Assembly: GCA_949126835.1 (NCBI GenBank)
Contig: OX421492.1
Location: forward strand, 43,798,998-43,862,997
Direction: 5' to 3'
From: Anisus vortex
Taxonomy: Eukaryota > Mollusca > Gastropoda > Planorbidae
DNA: 64,000 bases
This document shows positions 40,945 to 50,660 of the stretch, piece after piece. Within the stretch, counting starts at the first letter, position 1; every line of letters starts with the position of its first letter. Position numbers and translations under genes: made by a program. The notes below the pieces were generated by a model. It saw only the letters and a program-made list of their open reading frames with translations, was not told the origin of the DNA and searched no databases.

Positions 40945-41271
40945 AATGCAGTGAACAAGTACGTGTATTCATGCAGTGAACAAGTACGTGTAGTAATGCA
41001 GTGAACAAATACGTGTAGTAATGCAGTGAACAAGTACGTGTAGTAATGCAGTGAACAAGTACGTGTAGTAATGCAGTGAACAAATACGTGTAGTAATGCA
41101 GTGAACAAGTACGTGTAGTAATGCAGTGAACAAATACGTGTAGTAATGCAGTGAACAAGTACGTGTAGTAATGCAGTGAACAAGTACGTGTAGTAATGCA
41201 GTGAACAAGTACGTGTAGTAATGCAGTGAACAAGTACGTGTAGTAATGCAGTGAACAAGTACGTGTAGTAA
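40945..41271. repeat. 25-bp satellite array, about 13 copies
   Basis: The unit is AATGCAGTGAACAAGTACGTG plus TAGT, with CAAGTACG and CAAATACG variants interspersed. Because 25 is not a multiple of three and no unit has a stop on the minus strand, it produces long false open frames of repeating Thr-Arg-Thr-Cys-Ser-Leu-His type; these are not genes. Confidence 0.95.
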
Positions 41272-41559
41272 TTCTTACATGTTCCTTCTCAATACCGACA
41301 TTTTCTATCCATTGTTGTCTTCTTTCTGTAAATCTTTGATTTGGAAACCTTAAGAAATAGAGAAATACAAAACTAAATATGTAAACAAATGTATGTAGGT
41401 TATAAAATATATAATTAATTAATTATATATTAAAAATTGTCTATGTCTATCTAAGTGAAAAATGTAAATATATCATAGATATACTTAGTTTAGACAGGGC
41501 TAGCAAAAATAAAATCACCCATTTCTGTGTAAGTGACCACTGGATGTCTCGTGACATTT

Positions 41560-42085
41560 CGATAGTTGTTGTGATATATATAGTGGGATAGGGGATTCCA
41601 GGCGGACGCATCCGCGTAGGAGAATGCACGCTGGTCTGCGGTCACTAGCTTCGCACGAGGGATCCGAAGATTCAGTGGGTCAGAAGCCGAGCAAAGTGGA
41701 CAGGATTAGGCGTATAGCTTGAGACAGGAGCGAATGTAATCTGGGGCGGATTTATTAAGGCACTTGTAGCAGAAAGAAGCCAGCTTTTAGGAGATCCGGT
41801 AGTTGATGGGTAGCCAGTGCAGAGATCAGAGCAGACTAGTGATAGGCTATAAGTTGATTTCTTCTTATTGAGGACTAGTCGGGCAGCACAGTCCTGCACA
41901 CGTTTGACCCTAAATGGAGGAGGCCGAGAGGCCAGAAAATAGCGAATTGCAATAATCCAAGAGGGATAAGAGTAGAGAGATGACAAGCTTCCTGGGTGAG
42001 ATAGCGACGGATGGCAGCATTACGACGCATGTGGAAGAAGCAGGTTTTGGTGAGGAAGGAGATGTGGGCCTCAAAGACTGGCAAA
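41560..42085 (-). pseudogene. CR1-like LINE RT 3' fragment
   Basis: Minus-strand segments in different frames: AHISFLTKTCFFHMRRNAAI near 42060, SLLLSLLDYCNSLFSGL near 41965, RVQDCAARLVLNKKKS near 41880, and SLRIPRAKLVTADQRAFSYADA-like sequence near 41600-41650. This is the thumb and C-terminus of CR1-type RT. Several frameshifts; 5'-truncated. It is a different LINE lineage from that at 44-47 kb. Confidence 0.75.
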
Positions 42086-42303
42086 GTGTGTAAACCGACG
42101 ATACGTTCCCATTAAGAATACACCGGCGGGCGAACGCATGGGGGACAGCAATGGACGCAGCAACCCCGTCTCGAGAACCATTCGGTGCCTGGATGTGTGT
42201 AAACCGACGATACGTTCCCATTAAGAATACATCGGCGGGCAAACGCATGGGGGACAGCAATGGACGCAGCAACCCCGTCTCGAGAACCACCCGGTGCCTG
42301 GAC
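42086..42303. repeat. 109-bp tandem duplication
   Basis: Two copies, starting GTGTGTAAACCGACGATACG at 42086 and 42195, differ at a few positions. It lies at the truncation point of the LINE fragment, GC-rich compared with the surroundings. Confidence 0.85.
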
Positions 42304-42631
42304 GCCTGTATTTATATTATAGGATTTGTGCTACCGGGTGACAGTGCAGGTTTACGGGCGAGCCAACACGATAATTATCCTTAGGGGAACCACAGTGTAT
42401 AATCCTAGTTGCGGAATTTTTACTGTTACACGGCACGCCACGTATTTTATAAATTAACATTGTGGTTTAATTAATATAAATTAGTGTCTAAATAATACAT
42501 ATATACTTTTACTCAGTTAACATAATAATATATAAGCTTATCATTCATGTGGTATTCAAAGAATTATGGAGAAAAATGATCAACCATTTCATCTTTTGAC
42601 TTGACAAAGAAATGAATCCGGTACTTATTAA

Positions 42632-43080
42632 AGACCAAGTGAAGAGGTTTTTCTCAAAGGAACGAGATTTGGAATAGCCTCATACGGCAGTGACGTATCA
42701 CAAGGGAAATAAATAAATAAAAATAGACGCTATAAATCTATATTTAACCATTTTGTTAAAAATAAGAACCGGGAAAAGATTCAAAACATGTGGCAATAGA
42801 TTCAAAACACGAGACAATATTCATTTTTCCTAGTAGGAATCCTTTATGTTACGTCACTTTCCTATATTGCCGGAAATAAAAACATCTCAAATGGCTACGA
42901 GATTTGGAGTAATCATCCGAAAAACACACACATTTAAGTACAAATATTGAACTAATTACTTAAAATGTATCTTTGATATTTTGAATAAATGTTTTTTTTA
43001 ACATTCAGATACTGAATACACTATTTACTATCAAAATCAAATGTTAACTCAATTTTGATAAAAAGCTCTTCACTTGGTCT
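42632..43080. mobile_element. MITE with TTAA target duplication (Kolobok/piggyBac type)
   Basis: Inverted ends AGACCAAGTGAAGAG / CTCTTCACTTGGTCT are bounded by TTAA on both sides (42628-42631 and 43081-43084). Subterminal ACGAGATTTGG words occur near both ends and the interior has CGTCAC/TGACG words. TTAA duplications are used by piggyBac and Kolobok; no transposase is present to choose between them. Confidence 0.75.
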
Positions 43081-43212
43081 TTAAAACTTACAAGTATAAG
43101 AGAGTATATATAGAGTCTATATAAAATAGTTCATTTTTATCAAATTACAATGAGGCAATTACAAAAAGTTTTTAAATTTTAAGTACTTTTTATGTATATA
43201 TAGGTCAGTCTA

Positions 43213-43330
43213 CAGTGCACCTATCTATATTAAAAAATCCGCACTTTCTCCCATTTTTTCTTCTCTATTTTAATTGCTTGAGCACTCAGTGGGTTTGAGC
43301 AAAGTGAAGAAAGGCACTGATCTATGGAAG
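43213..43330 (-). mobile_element. Short MITE, inverted copy of 38210-38355
   Basis: The reverse complement aligns with 38210-38355 (shared GAGTGCTCAA, GAGAAAATG-like, ATATAGATA and GTGCACTG). It ends at CACTGATCTATGG. Confidence 0.4.
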
Positions 43331-43405
43331 AAAGGAAAAACTAAAAATGTCCACTGCACTTACGGTACCGAAGTAAACAAAATTGTGTCTAAATCTTACT
43401 GTGCG

Positions 43406-43978
43406 ACTGATCTATAAATAGATCGGAACGGAATCTATATTGCTGCCATTTTACACAATATGCAAATGGATTGCTGCTGTCAAGCTTCTGACTTCTTATT
43501 AATAATATAAAACTAACGATAATACGATCAAAAGAAAACAAATACCAAACAATAAAAAAAGTTAATAAAAAAAGTAGACAGCAATATTTCGCAGTACGGA
43601 AAAACCCGGTCCCGAACACACACTAAATTTGAAAGCATTTCAAAGGGACATCATTTGGAAACTGCGCCCATTGTATAACCTTAACATACAGTGATTAGTA
43701 TAGGTCTAAGTTTATTTTAAAAAAATAAATTAACGAATTAAGCAATATTGTTAAAAAAAATAAAACTTTATTTTGGAGGACGTTTCCAATTTATACATTT
43801 AACTTTTAACCCGATTAGTCAAACGGCTTAGGAGAATATAGAGCAGAAACAAACATCTAAATAAATAAACAAACTCACGGTAATTATATATATTGATCAG
43901 TAACAGTAGAAACCAAATGGCGGTAATTTCCTCAAGAATGTTACTTCCGAGCCTAATCCATTCTTTTTAGAGATCAGT
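43406..43978. mobile_element. MITE with ACTGATCT termini
   Basis: Left ACTGATCTATAAATAGATCGG-like end pairs with the reverse complement of the right end, ACTGATCTCTAAAAAGAATGG. The interior has no transposase. No clear target duplication was identified. Confidence 0.4.
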
Positions 43979-44335
43979 GTTAATAAGTTAATAACGCATG
44001 GATTTAGTGCTGTTAGGCTACCACTCAATTGTCAAAAGAGATTTACTATAAGCAAGTTCAAGTACCTGTAATGTATCTTGAAAGAAACCCAGGGGGGTTG
44101 ATTACCGAAATTGAGCAAAATGTAAGAGCTTAGACAAACACATCATACATTAGCTGTAGACTGTAGGCCTACATTAGGGGCCTAGTATTTTTTACAAATC
44201 CGATTATATAGCCTAGTCATTTTTTAAAATCGTTCAACATTTACTTTTTTTTACAAATAGATCTTATCTTATACATTACAGACGCTCCTTCTATAAAGAA
44301 GATTATTGCGTCCTACGCTCATCCGTGGTCCAAGT

Positions 44336-45739
44336 CTAGTCTTGCATTTTCATTAATGTTTTAAATGATGTTAAGTTACTGGTTTTCCTGGTTTGTTCAG
44401 GCAACCCATTCCATGCCCGAATGCCACTCGGGAAGAAAGAGTACTTATATGCATTTGTTCTCGCATAAGGGACAAGGAAAGTGTTTCTATCTTTATGTTT
44501 ATCTGAGATTTGCAACAGATTGTTATTGTGTTGTATTTCTAAATTAGAGTTTAATGCCTTATGTATTATTACTACTTTACTCTTTGCCCTTCTGTCTTCT
44601 AGTGTTTCTAGGTTTAATGATTTGACTAATGGTGTTACTCTTGTTAATTGGGAATATTCGCTAGTTATGAACCTTGCAGCTCTTTTTTGAATTTGTTCTA
44701 ATTTTTTAATGTTTTCTTTAGTTGATGGGTCCCATACAGATGCTGCATATTCTAGTATAGGCCTAACTAATGTAAGATAGCATTTTAGTTTTATGTTCTT
44801 ATTACATTTGTAAAAGTTCCTTTTTATGAATCCTAAAGTTTTGTTTGATTTTTTTATTACTTCATCAATATGAGGGTTCCAAGATAACTTATCATTTATT
44901 ATTACTCCTAGATACTTAGCATTGTTAGTTTGAGTTAGTTCTTTACCATGAATGAAGTAGTTTGCTATTATTTGTTTCTTTTTCTTGGATACCCTTATTA
45001 GTTGCCATTTTTCTGGGTGAAAAGACATACTCCAGTTTGATTCCCATTTTTGTAGTTCATCTAGGTCTTTTTGTAGGAGTTCACTATCTTTTCCTGTCTT
45101 TATTATTCTATAAATTATGCAATCATCGGCAAATAATCTTACTTTTGTTCCTGTGTTGATGCAATTTGGCAGATCATTAATATAAATTAGAAATAGTAGG
45201 GGTCCTAGAACAGTTCCTTGTGGAACTCCTGAGTTTACAGTTATTGGTGATGACTTAGAGCCATTTATTATCACTGTTTGTTCTCTGCCTATAAGAAAGT
45301 CCTGAATCCACTGATGTAAGGGACCAGATATGCCAAAATATTTAAGTTTTTTTAGTAGACTAGAATGATGAACTTTATCAAATGCTTTTGAAAAATCTAG
45401 TAATATAGCATCAATTTGGTTGTTATTATCTAATCCCTTTGACAAGTCATCTATTAAGCCTATTAATTGAGTCTCACATGATCTATTTTTCCTAAAGCCA
45501 TGTTGGTGTGGGCACAGTGCATTAAGTTTGCCTAGATGATTTACTATACTACTATATATAATATGTTCAAGTAATTTACATGTTATGCTGGTTAGAGAAA
45601 CAGGTCTATAATTACCGGGGTCAGATTTATCTCCTTTTTTGAAAAGGGGGGTTACATTAGCTAATTTCCAATCTCTGGGCACTTTGCCCTGGTTTAGAGA
45701 GGCCTGAAAAAAGGATTTTAAAGATTGGAGATATTTCAT
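44336..45739 (-). CDS. LINE reverse transcriptase segment
   Basis: 467 codons, continuing the upstream frame after a frameshift near 45707. RT blocks in order: NVTPLFKKGDKSDPGNYRPVSL, HQHGFRKNRSC, AILLDFSKAFDKVHHSSLLKKL, GVPQGTVLGPLLFLIYINDLP, VRLFADDCIIYR (catalytic DD) and KYLGVIINDKLSW. The thumb has LVRPILEYAASVWDPST and RAARFI, and the C-terminus YKYSFFPSGIRAWNGLP. All core RT acids are present. The start methionine at 45739 is internal to the ancestral polyprotein and not a real start. Confidence 0.9.
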   Translation of the reverse strand: MKYLQSLKSFFQASLNQGKVPRDWKLANVTPLFKKGDKSDPGNYRPVSLTSITCKLLEHIIYSSIVNHLGKLNALCPHQHGFRKNRSCETQLIGLIDDLSKGLDNNNQIDAILLDFSKAFDKVHHSSLLKKLKYFGISGPLHQWIQDFLIGREQTVIINGSKSSPITVNSGVPQGTVLGPLLFLIYINDLPNCINTGTKVRLFADDCIIYRIIKTGKDSELLQKDLDELQKWESNWSMSFHPEKWQLIRVSKKKKQIIANYFIHGKELTQTNNAKYLGVIINDKLSWNPHIDEVIKKSNKTLGFIKRNFYKCNKNIKLKCYLTLVRPILEYAASVWDPSTKENIKKLEQIQKRAARFITSEYSQLTRVTPLVKSLNLETLEDRRAKSKVVIIHKALNSNLEIQHNNNLLQISDKHKDRNTFLVPYARTNAYKYSFFPSGIRAWNGLPEQTRKTSNLTSFKTLMKMQD

Positions 45740-47750
45740 TGGTTAGTTCTTTAAGCAGTCTTGCTGGTATTTCATCTGGACCAGAAGCTTTGTTTGCTTT
45801 TAAGTTGGTTAGGAGTTGTTTAATGCCTTTTTCATCTACATTTATATGTCCTATCTCTTCTAGTTTGTTTAAATTTATGAAGATTTCTTTGTCACCTGGA
45901 TTTGAAAAAGATGATGCAAAGTATGTGTTAAGGATATTAGCTTTGGTTTCATTATCATTATAAGTTTCATTGTTTTGGCCTTTTAGTGGAGCTATGCCTG
46001 TAGTGTCCATTTTTCTTGATTTAATGTAGGACCATAAGTTTTTATTATTATCTTTAGAAATTACATTGTTTACATATTCATTTTGCAGCTGTCTGCTTAG
46101 TTTCTGAGTTAAATGTTTAATTTTTAGGTATTTTTTATGTAGTCTAATTGAATTAGTTGCCTTAAACTTTTTGAATAGATTTTCTTTTTGTTTACACAGT
46201 TTCTTTAGTTTAGTGTTAAACCAACATTTGTTAATTTTATTTGATGTTTGTTTTGTTGGCACAGAATCAGCCATTATTGCTTTTAAGTTGGTTTTGATGA
46301 AATGCCAAATATCTTCAACTGGACTATTTATATTGTATTTAGTAAGAAAATTGGTTTGGAATTTTATTGCTGCTTGATGTAGTTCTGTTGTGTTACATTT
46401 ATTCCAGAGGTAAATTATTCTTTTGGGTTTCTTGTTTATTTGGGTTTTTATTTTGTTATTTACTCTGACAATATCATGATCTGAAAGTCCAGGAATTATT
46501 TCATAATCTACTACTAGTCCTGGTCTGTTAGTTAAGAATAAATCTAGTATATTATGGTTTCTTGTTGGTTTTTTATTAATTTGATTTAAGTTTAGATTTT
46601 GGATGGTATTGATAAACATTTCATTTATTTCTTTTATGTTTTGGTGTTTTTCTATAGAGTAGCTATTCCAATTTATATCAGGGAGGTTGAAGTCTCCCAT
46701 TATCCAAATTATAGCATTTTTATATTTAGCTTCAATACTTGTCATCTGATTACATAGATCAGTCATGTACTCTGATGTTGAGTTTGGTGGTCTATAAACA
46801 CTGCCTACAATTAGTGGTTTAGAATTAGGTCTACTTATTTTACAAAAGACTGACTCTATGTTATTTTTAGATTCTATTTTAATTTCTTCAGCTATTAGAG
46901 TAGATTTTATGGCTAGTAAGACTCCTCCATGCCTGTCTGACCTATCTTTCCTAAAAATTTCATAATTATTATTGAATATCTCTGTGTTGTAAATATCTGG
47001 GCTAAGCCATGTTTCGGAACCTGCAATTATGTCTGGTTCTTCTTTATTTATTAGGATTTCCAAATCAGCGGATTTATTTTTAATGCTTTGGAAGTTTATT
47101 GTTAGTGATTTAAGGTTATGCTGATTAGGGGTTTTATGGTATTTAGTGTTGAAGAGTGTCTTTTTAATTATTTTAATTGGTGTTGATCTAGCTAAGGGTT
47201 TATTTAGGTCTAAGTTATTAACTTCTGGGCTTGTCAAGGCACTGTAGGGGTTAGTGGTGTCCAGGTCATGAGAATTAAACAGACCTGAGCTAAATTGTGG
47301 CAACCCACACTGTACACAGTGCCAAGAGGCATCTTTATTTCCTAGCGCTATATAAACTGGGGTGTTCATATGTAAGCATGAAGCATGGTACCATTCATCA
47401 CAGGTGTCACATTGAATGGCTCGTTGTTTTGCTGTGCATGACTTACTGCAAATATTACACCTATCTCTAACTGTCTTGACTGGGCCTGGGTTAGATTCAA
47501 CATCACCAGCTAAGAGCAACAACAGTATAAGGTGCTTTTGTCTATACCTGCAAATTTTATGTTTAAAATGGTTTAGGGTGATTTTTTTAAGGGTGATATA
47601 AATAATTGTGTTGTCAATATCTTTAATGTTGTGATGGTTAATTACTATCTGTTTATGGACATTTTCATATTTTGGTAGTTTTAGTGCCCTTACCAGAAAT
47701 TTAATAGGGCTAGGATTAGAACTAAGAGTTTCATTTTTTTTAATTTTTTT
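45657..47750 (-). CDS. LINE 2A-PHD-endonuclease segment
   Basis: The frame is open from 47750 but has no ATG before the 2A motif; a 47522 start would use TTG. A hydrophobic leader (LILLLLLA) leads into the 2A peptide GDVESNPGP (47507-47481), which makes ribosomes skip the last Gly-Pro bond. Next comes a PHD finger: C-N-I-C, C-D-T-C, W-Y-H-A-S-C, W-H-C-V-Q-C. The APE domain follows at about residues 140-340, with INFQSIKNK, ETWLSPDI, RHGGVLLAIK, SVYRPPNS, IMGDFNLPDINW and GLSDHDIV, so the catalytic residues are present. The frame then approaches RT block 0 (KASGPDEIPARLLKEL) and is lost in an A6 run at 45707-45712 (T6 in sense), after which the RT is in another frame. Confidence 0.9.
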   Translation of the reverse strand, partial: KKIKKNETLSSNPSPIKFLVRALKLPKYENVHKQIVINHHNIKDIDNTIIYITLKKITLNHFKHKICRYRQKHLILLLLLAGDVESNPGPVKTVRDRCNICSKSCTAKQRAIQCDTCDEWYHASCLHMNTPVYIALGNKDASWHCVQCGLPQFSSGLFNSHDLDTTNPYSALTSPEVNNLDLNKPLARSTPIKIIKKTLFNTKYHKTPNQHNLKSLTINFQSIKNKSADLEILINKEEPDIIAGSETWLSPDIYNTEIFNNNYEIFRKDRSDRHGGVLLAIKSTLIAEEIKIESKNNIESVFCKISRPNSKPLIVGSVYRPPNSTSEYMTDLCNQMTSIEAKYKNAIIWIMGDFNLPDINWNSYSIEKHQNIKEINEMFINTIQNLNLNQINKKPTRNHNILDLFLTNRPGLVVDYEIIPGLSDHDIVRVNNKIKTQINKKPKRIIYLWNKCNTTELHQAAIKFQTNFLTKYNINSPVEDIWHFIKTNLKAIMADSVPTKQTSNKINKCWFNTKLKKLCKQKENLFKKFKATNSIRLHKKYLKIKHLTQKLSRQLQNEYVNNVISKDNNKNLWSYIKSRKMDTTGIAPLKGQNNETYNDNETKANILNTYFASSFSNPGDKEIFINLNKLEEIGHINVDEKGIKQLLTNLKANKASGPDEIPARLLKELTNEISPIFKILFSGLSKPGQSAQRLEIS
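47481..47507 (-). other. 2A ribosome-skipping motif in the LINE
   Basis: Codons for GDVESNPGP, a perfect D-(V/I)-E-x-N-P-G-P consensus, preceded by a leucine run. 2A sequences near the N-terminus of APE-type LINEs are documented in sea urchin, amphioxus and other invertebrates. Skipping would release the leader and leave a Pro-initiated PHD-APE-RT protein. Confidence 0.9.
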
Positions 47751-47753
47751 TTA

Positions 47754-48350
47754 AGGGTTAGGCTACCGAATAGTTTTACTATATTATTACTAGACTATAT
47801 ATATTACTATAATATTATTTAATAGTCTATATGTTTTTATTTGTCTAAGTTTCTTTTTATTAGGCCTATGTATTATAATTGGGCTTATATAAGTATAGGC
47901 CCTATTTAACTACTAGCTTAGACCTAGTCTATTCGTCAGTAGACTGTAGGCCTAGGATTTTGTTTAAGGTCCGATTTTGTAAACAGACAAAATGGCGGAC
48001 TTCGAAGCGCCTAAATTTTTGTCTAAATAATATTTTAAGCTCGCAATTACGATCAATTATTCTATTTAATACTATTTTAGATAAATATATAGACCAAATA
48101 TTAACTTAATTAGGGGTTAGTATAAAGTTTAAATGGTTGTTAGTTATTTAAATATGGAAAATATATAGAAAACTTAGCAAGTGAGATGAAAAACGTCTAG
48201 ATCGTAGCCGGAAGTCGTATCACTTCACTAGTATCTAGTATAGGCCTACAACCTTTTTCTTTTCAATTCTTTTTTTTATCTCATTAAAAACACATATAAA
48301 TCTAGTCTGCATATGGAAATCGATGCAACAAATGTGACCATTAATTTCGG
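47754..48350. other. Intergenic, no gene recognised
   Basis: AT-rich. An AAAATGGCGGAC word (YY1-like) lies near 47990 next to CTTCGAAGCGCC; a promoter is possible but no transcript is visible. Confidence 0.4.
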
Positions 48351-48351
48351 A

Positions 48352-48425
48352 AAAAAGAGGGGGGGGGCGGTGAGCGAAAAAAAAATGTAAAAGGGGGCGG
48401 TGAGCCGTAAAAGGTTGAGAACCTA
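48352..48425. mobile_element. hAT-like terminus fragment
   Basis: GGGGGCGGTGAGC occurs twice (48361 and 48394), followed by CGTAAAAGGTTGAGAACC. GGTTGAGAACC is the reverse of the common hAT end GGTTCTCAACC. No partner end was found. Confidence 0.45.
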
Positions 48426-49189
48426 TGCTTTAACTTTAATACATCTTCTTACGCTGAGGCGACCCCAACCATAGGCTACATTTTTTCGTGGCTACCTTAT
48501 ATAACTGTAATTTGCTACTGTTATGAATTGTAATGTAAATATCTGCAGGATGTATTTTCAGTGTTAAAAATTGAAGATATTTAAAGCATAGTGATTAATC
48601 ACAAAAACAGTAGGCTTATGCCCTATGTAATTATAGATTTTGAGAGATATATTTCTAATTAGGCCTACAACCGGGGCCGTATTTAGGATTGTGCAAATGG
48701 ACTGTTCGGAGTTCGGGGCGGTCCATAAATTACGTCACACGATTTTGGCATATTTTTACCCCCCCCCCCCCCTCTACCCCCCCCCCCTTGTCACACAGCG
48801 TCACAAAAAGTCAGACCCCCCTCAAATATGACATCACAAAATCTGCACCTCCCCCCCCCTCTAAAAGATATATATCTAAAAATGCAAATTTATTACTTTT
48901 ATTTTTCATCCATCGTTTTGTAATTAATGCATTTTGTAAAACACAAAAGAAAAGTCGAAAGTGTAATTGTAACAATAATTTAATATCATGTGCACAAAAT
49001 AAATGCTTTAGTAAAATCAGTAGGCCCTACAATTTAAAAAAAAAAAAAGTTTATAAAAAAAAAACACAAAATGTATGTTAGTCATGCATTCTCCCATAGT
49101 GATGAAAAATGCTCCTTCATGGAATAAAATGGGGAAAGTATTGGTCTCTTCATTAGGTGGAATGGATATTCCATTCAAATCAAGCTCTT

Positions 49190-50262
49190 CTTCATCTATC
49201 CATTCAGCACTCTCTCCATTTTCTTCATTTGCGATAATATTATAATAACCATTAGTTCACGTTGTCTACGTACAGCAACTCTTTGTGGCCTGATAGGTTT
49301 GGGAGGAATAATTGATTCCTGCTTGTGTGCTGAGGAATGACTGCGCAGCATGTCAGCATGACTAACGAAGCGAAGTACATATGATATTTTTTTGCAAATC
49401 CTATCGCTAAGCACAGATTGAGGGACATCACAAATCGTATGGAATCGCACGGTAAGGATTTGATGACCGAGGAAGGATATCATCCACTTTCAGACTTTGT
49501 ACTGCAAACAGAGATGGAAACTTATGAGACGCTCCATCTGTTGTCCGATCTTGAATTTTCAGACCTTCGCCCGATTGATCAACTGGTAAAGGAGATGGCA
49601 AAAATCTCTCTGTTACTAGATCTACACTGAAATATGAGCTTCTTGGTTTTGAACAGCACTTTTTGTCGGTGCATTTTACCATTTGAGTTAAAAGTATTGG
49701 CTTATTGGTACATGAACGTCAAACCATTTTTGATCATTTATTGACAACAGGTGTTCTTCATCGATCTCTGAGACTGTTGGGTCGGTGAATTCTGCCACTG
49801 TTGGAAAATTATCGACTACCAACTGTGACCAAATTTTAGCTAGAGTGTTGCCTGCAAACTGAAAATTATTCTTTTCTAAATCAGCATCTATGGTAACACC
49901 TATATCGTTCAAATGACTGCCATAGTGGTCATGTGGTAATATCAATACAGTAAGTTCTTTACTGAGTGGCGCCATTTTCCTTTCGACCCTATTAAACGAA
50001 CTTCTCCCTGGAGCATTGGTAGTGATGAATACAGCATCAAAATCGTACTGAAGAAAGTGGTGGACTGCAACCTTAATAACTTTTCCCTATCTTGGGTTCT
50101 CGTCTGGGCCACCATTAACTGTTGCATTGGTTTCACCATGCGATCAATACCACTCCGTGTAATGACATCAAAATCCCTGAGACTAAGCAATTTCTTGAAA
50201 TCGAGTCCATGACTGGATGCTGTTGGTGAAGAGTGTTTTCCAGATCTGATTGCACCGTAAGC
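49190..50262 (-). pseudogene. Decayed transposase-like protein with NGGPDENPR motif
   Basis: Minus-strand pieces in alternating frames: SSHGLDFKKLLSLRDFD (50215); NATVNGGPDENPR, then an in-frame stop, then VAVHHFLQYDFDAVF and APGRSSFNRVERKMAPLSKE (50120-49960); LPHDHYGSHLNDIG and NNFQFAGNTLAKIWSQL (49930-49830); KWFDVHVPISQYF (49710); KCCSKPRSSYFSV (49650); SHKFPSLFA and LPRSSNPYRAIPYDL (49530-49430); and a degenerate C2H2 segment (LRSHSSAHK) with QRVAVRRQRELMV near 49270. I know similar multi-copy, uncharacterised invertebrate proteins with a DGGPDENPRY motif. Here the first Asp is Asn. At least four frame breaks or stops show it is dead. A DDE-type transposase is inferred, not shown. Confidence 0.55.
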
Positions 50263-50566
50263 AGTGGCGTAGCCAGGTTTTGACGCTAAGGGGAGCGAAA
50301 TTTTAGGGAAAAGGCCCCACTTTTATCAATTTTCCATATTAATAGAATAACTAAGATTCGTACGTATCAAGTGTTATAAGAAAACACTGTGCCTCATGAT
50401 ACACACACTGTATAATAGTGCAGTTTTTATTTAACCATTCACGATTCTTTTTCTAGCAGCTAATAGTGATGAGAATTTCTGCAAAATTGATTGCATCTAC
50501 TTCTCATTTTCGCGATGAACATCTAGTATCGAAAAGTATTATAGAATCAACGCGAATGCTCTATAG

Positions 50567-50660
50567 CAGGGGTCGGCAACCTAAGGCACGCGTGCCAGAC
50601 TCGGCACGCAGAACGATTTTCAGTGGCACGCGAAAGACCTACAAGAATATTTTTTAATGC
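50567..50660. mobile_element. hAT terminus fragment
   Basis: Begins CAGGGGTCGGCAACC, the inverse of the end at 16789-16803. It is followed by palindromic GGCACGCGTGCC and CTCGGCACGC and CAGTGGCACGCG words typical of such ends. The opposite end was not found. Confidence 0.55.

Larger units (their letters stand above)
44260..47753 (-). mobile_element. Nearly full-length LINE: 2A, PHD, APE, RT
   Basis: A non-LTR retrotransposon reading on the minus strand. From 5' to 3': leader peptide with a 2A motif, PHD finger, apurinic endonuclease, RT, stop at about 44336, a ~75-bp 3' untranslated region and a TATAAGATAAG tail near 44262. The C-terminal SFFPSGIRAWNGLP motif and a FADD RT active site place it near the CR1/L2 group. 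The 3' end is shared with the SINE at 6913-7068 and the fragment at 33690-33830. One frameshift separates the two large frames. The 5' end is probably truncated at about 47753. Confidence 0.9.

Noticed and set aside
40871..41258. Three long minus-strand open frames of repeating Thr-Arg-Thr-Cys-Ser-Leu-His
   Set aside because: They are one 25-bp satellite read in different frames; no stop occurs in the unit, so open frames arise by chance.
44365..44547. + strand frame beginning MMLSYWFSWF like gag
   Set aside because: It is antisense to the LINE C-terminus; the likeness to gag is explained by the LINE fragment fused to gag at 33690.
45739..46377. + strand frames within the LINE
   Set aside because: Antisense shadows of the endonuclease/RT frame.
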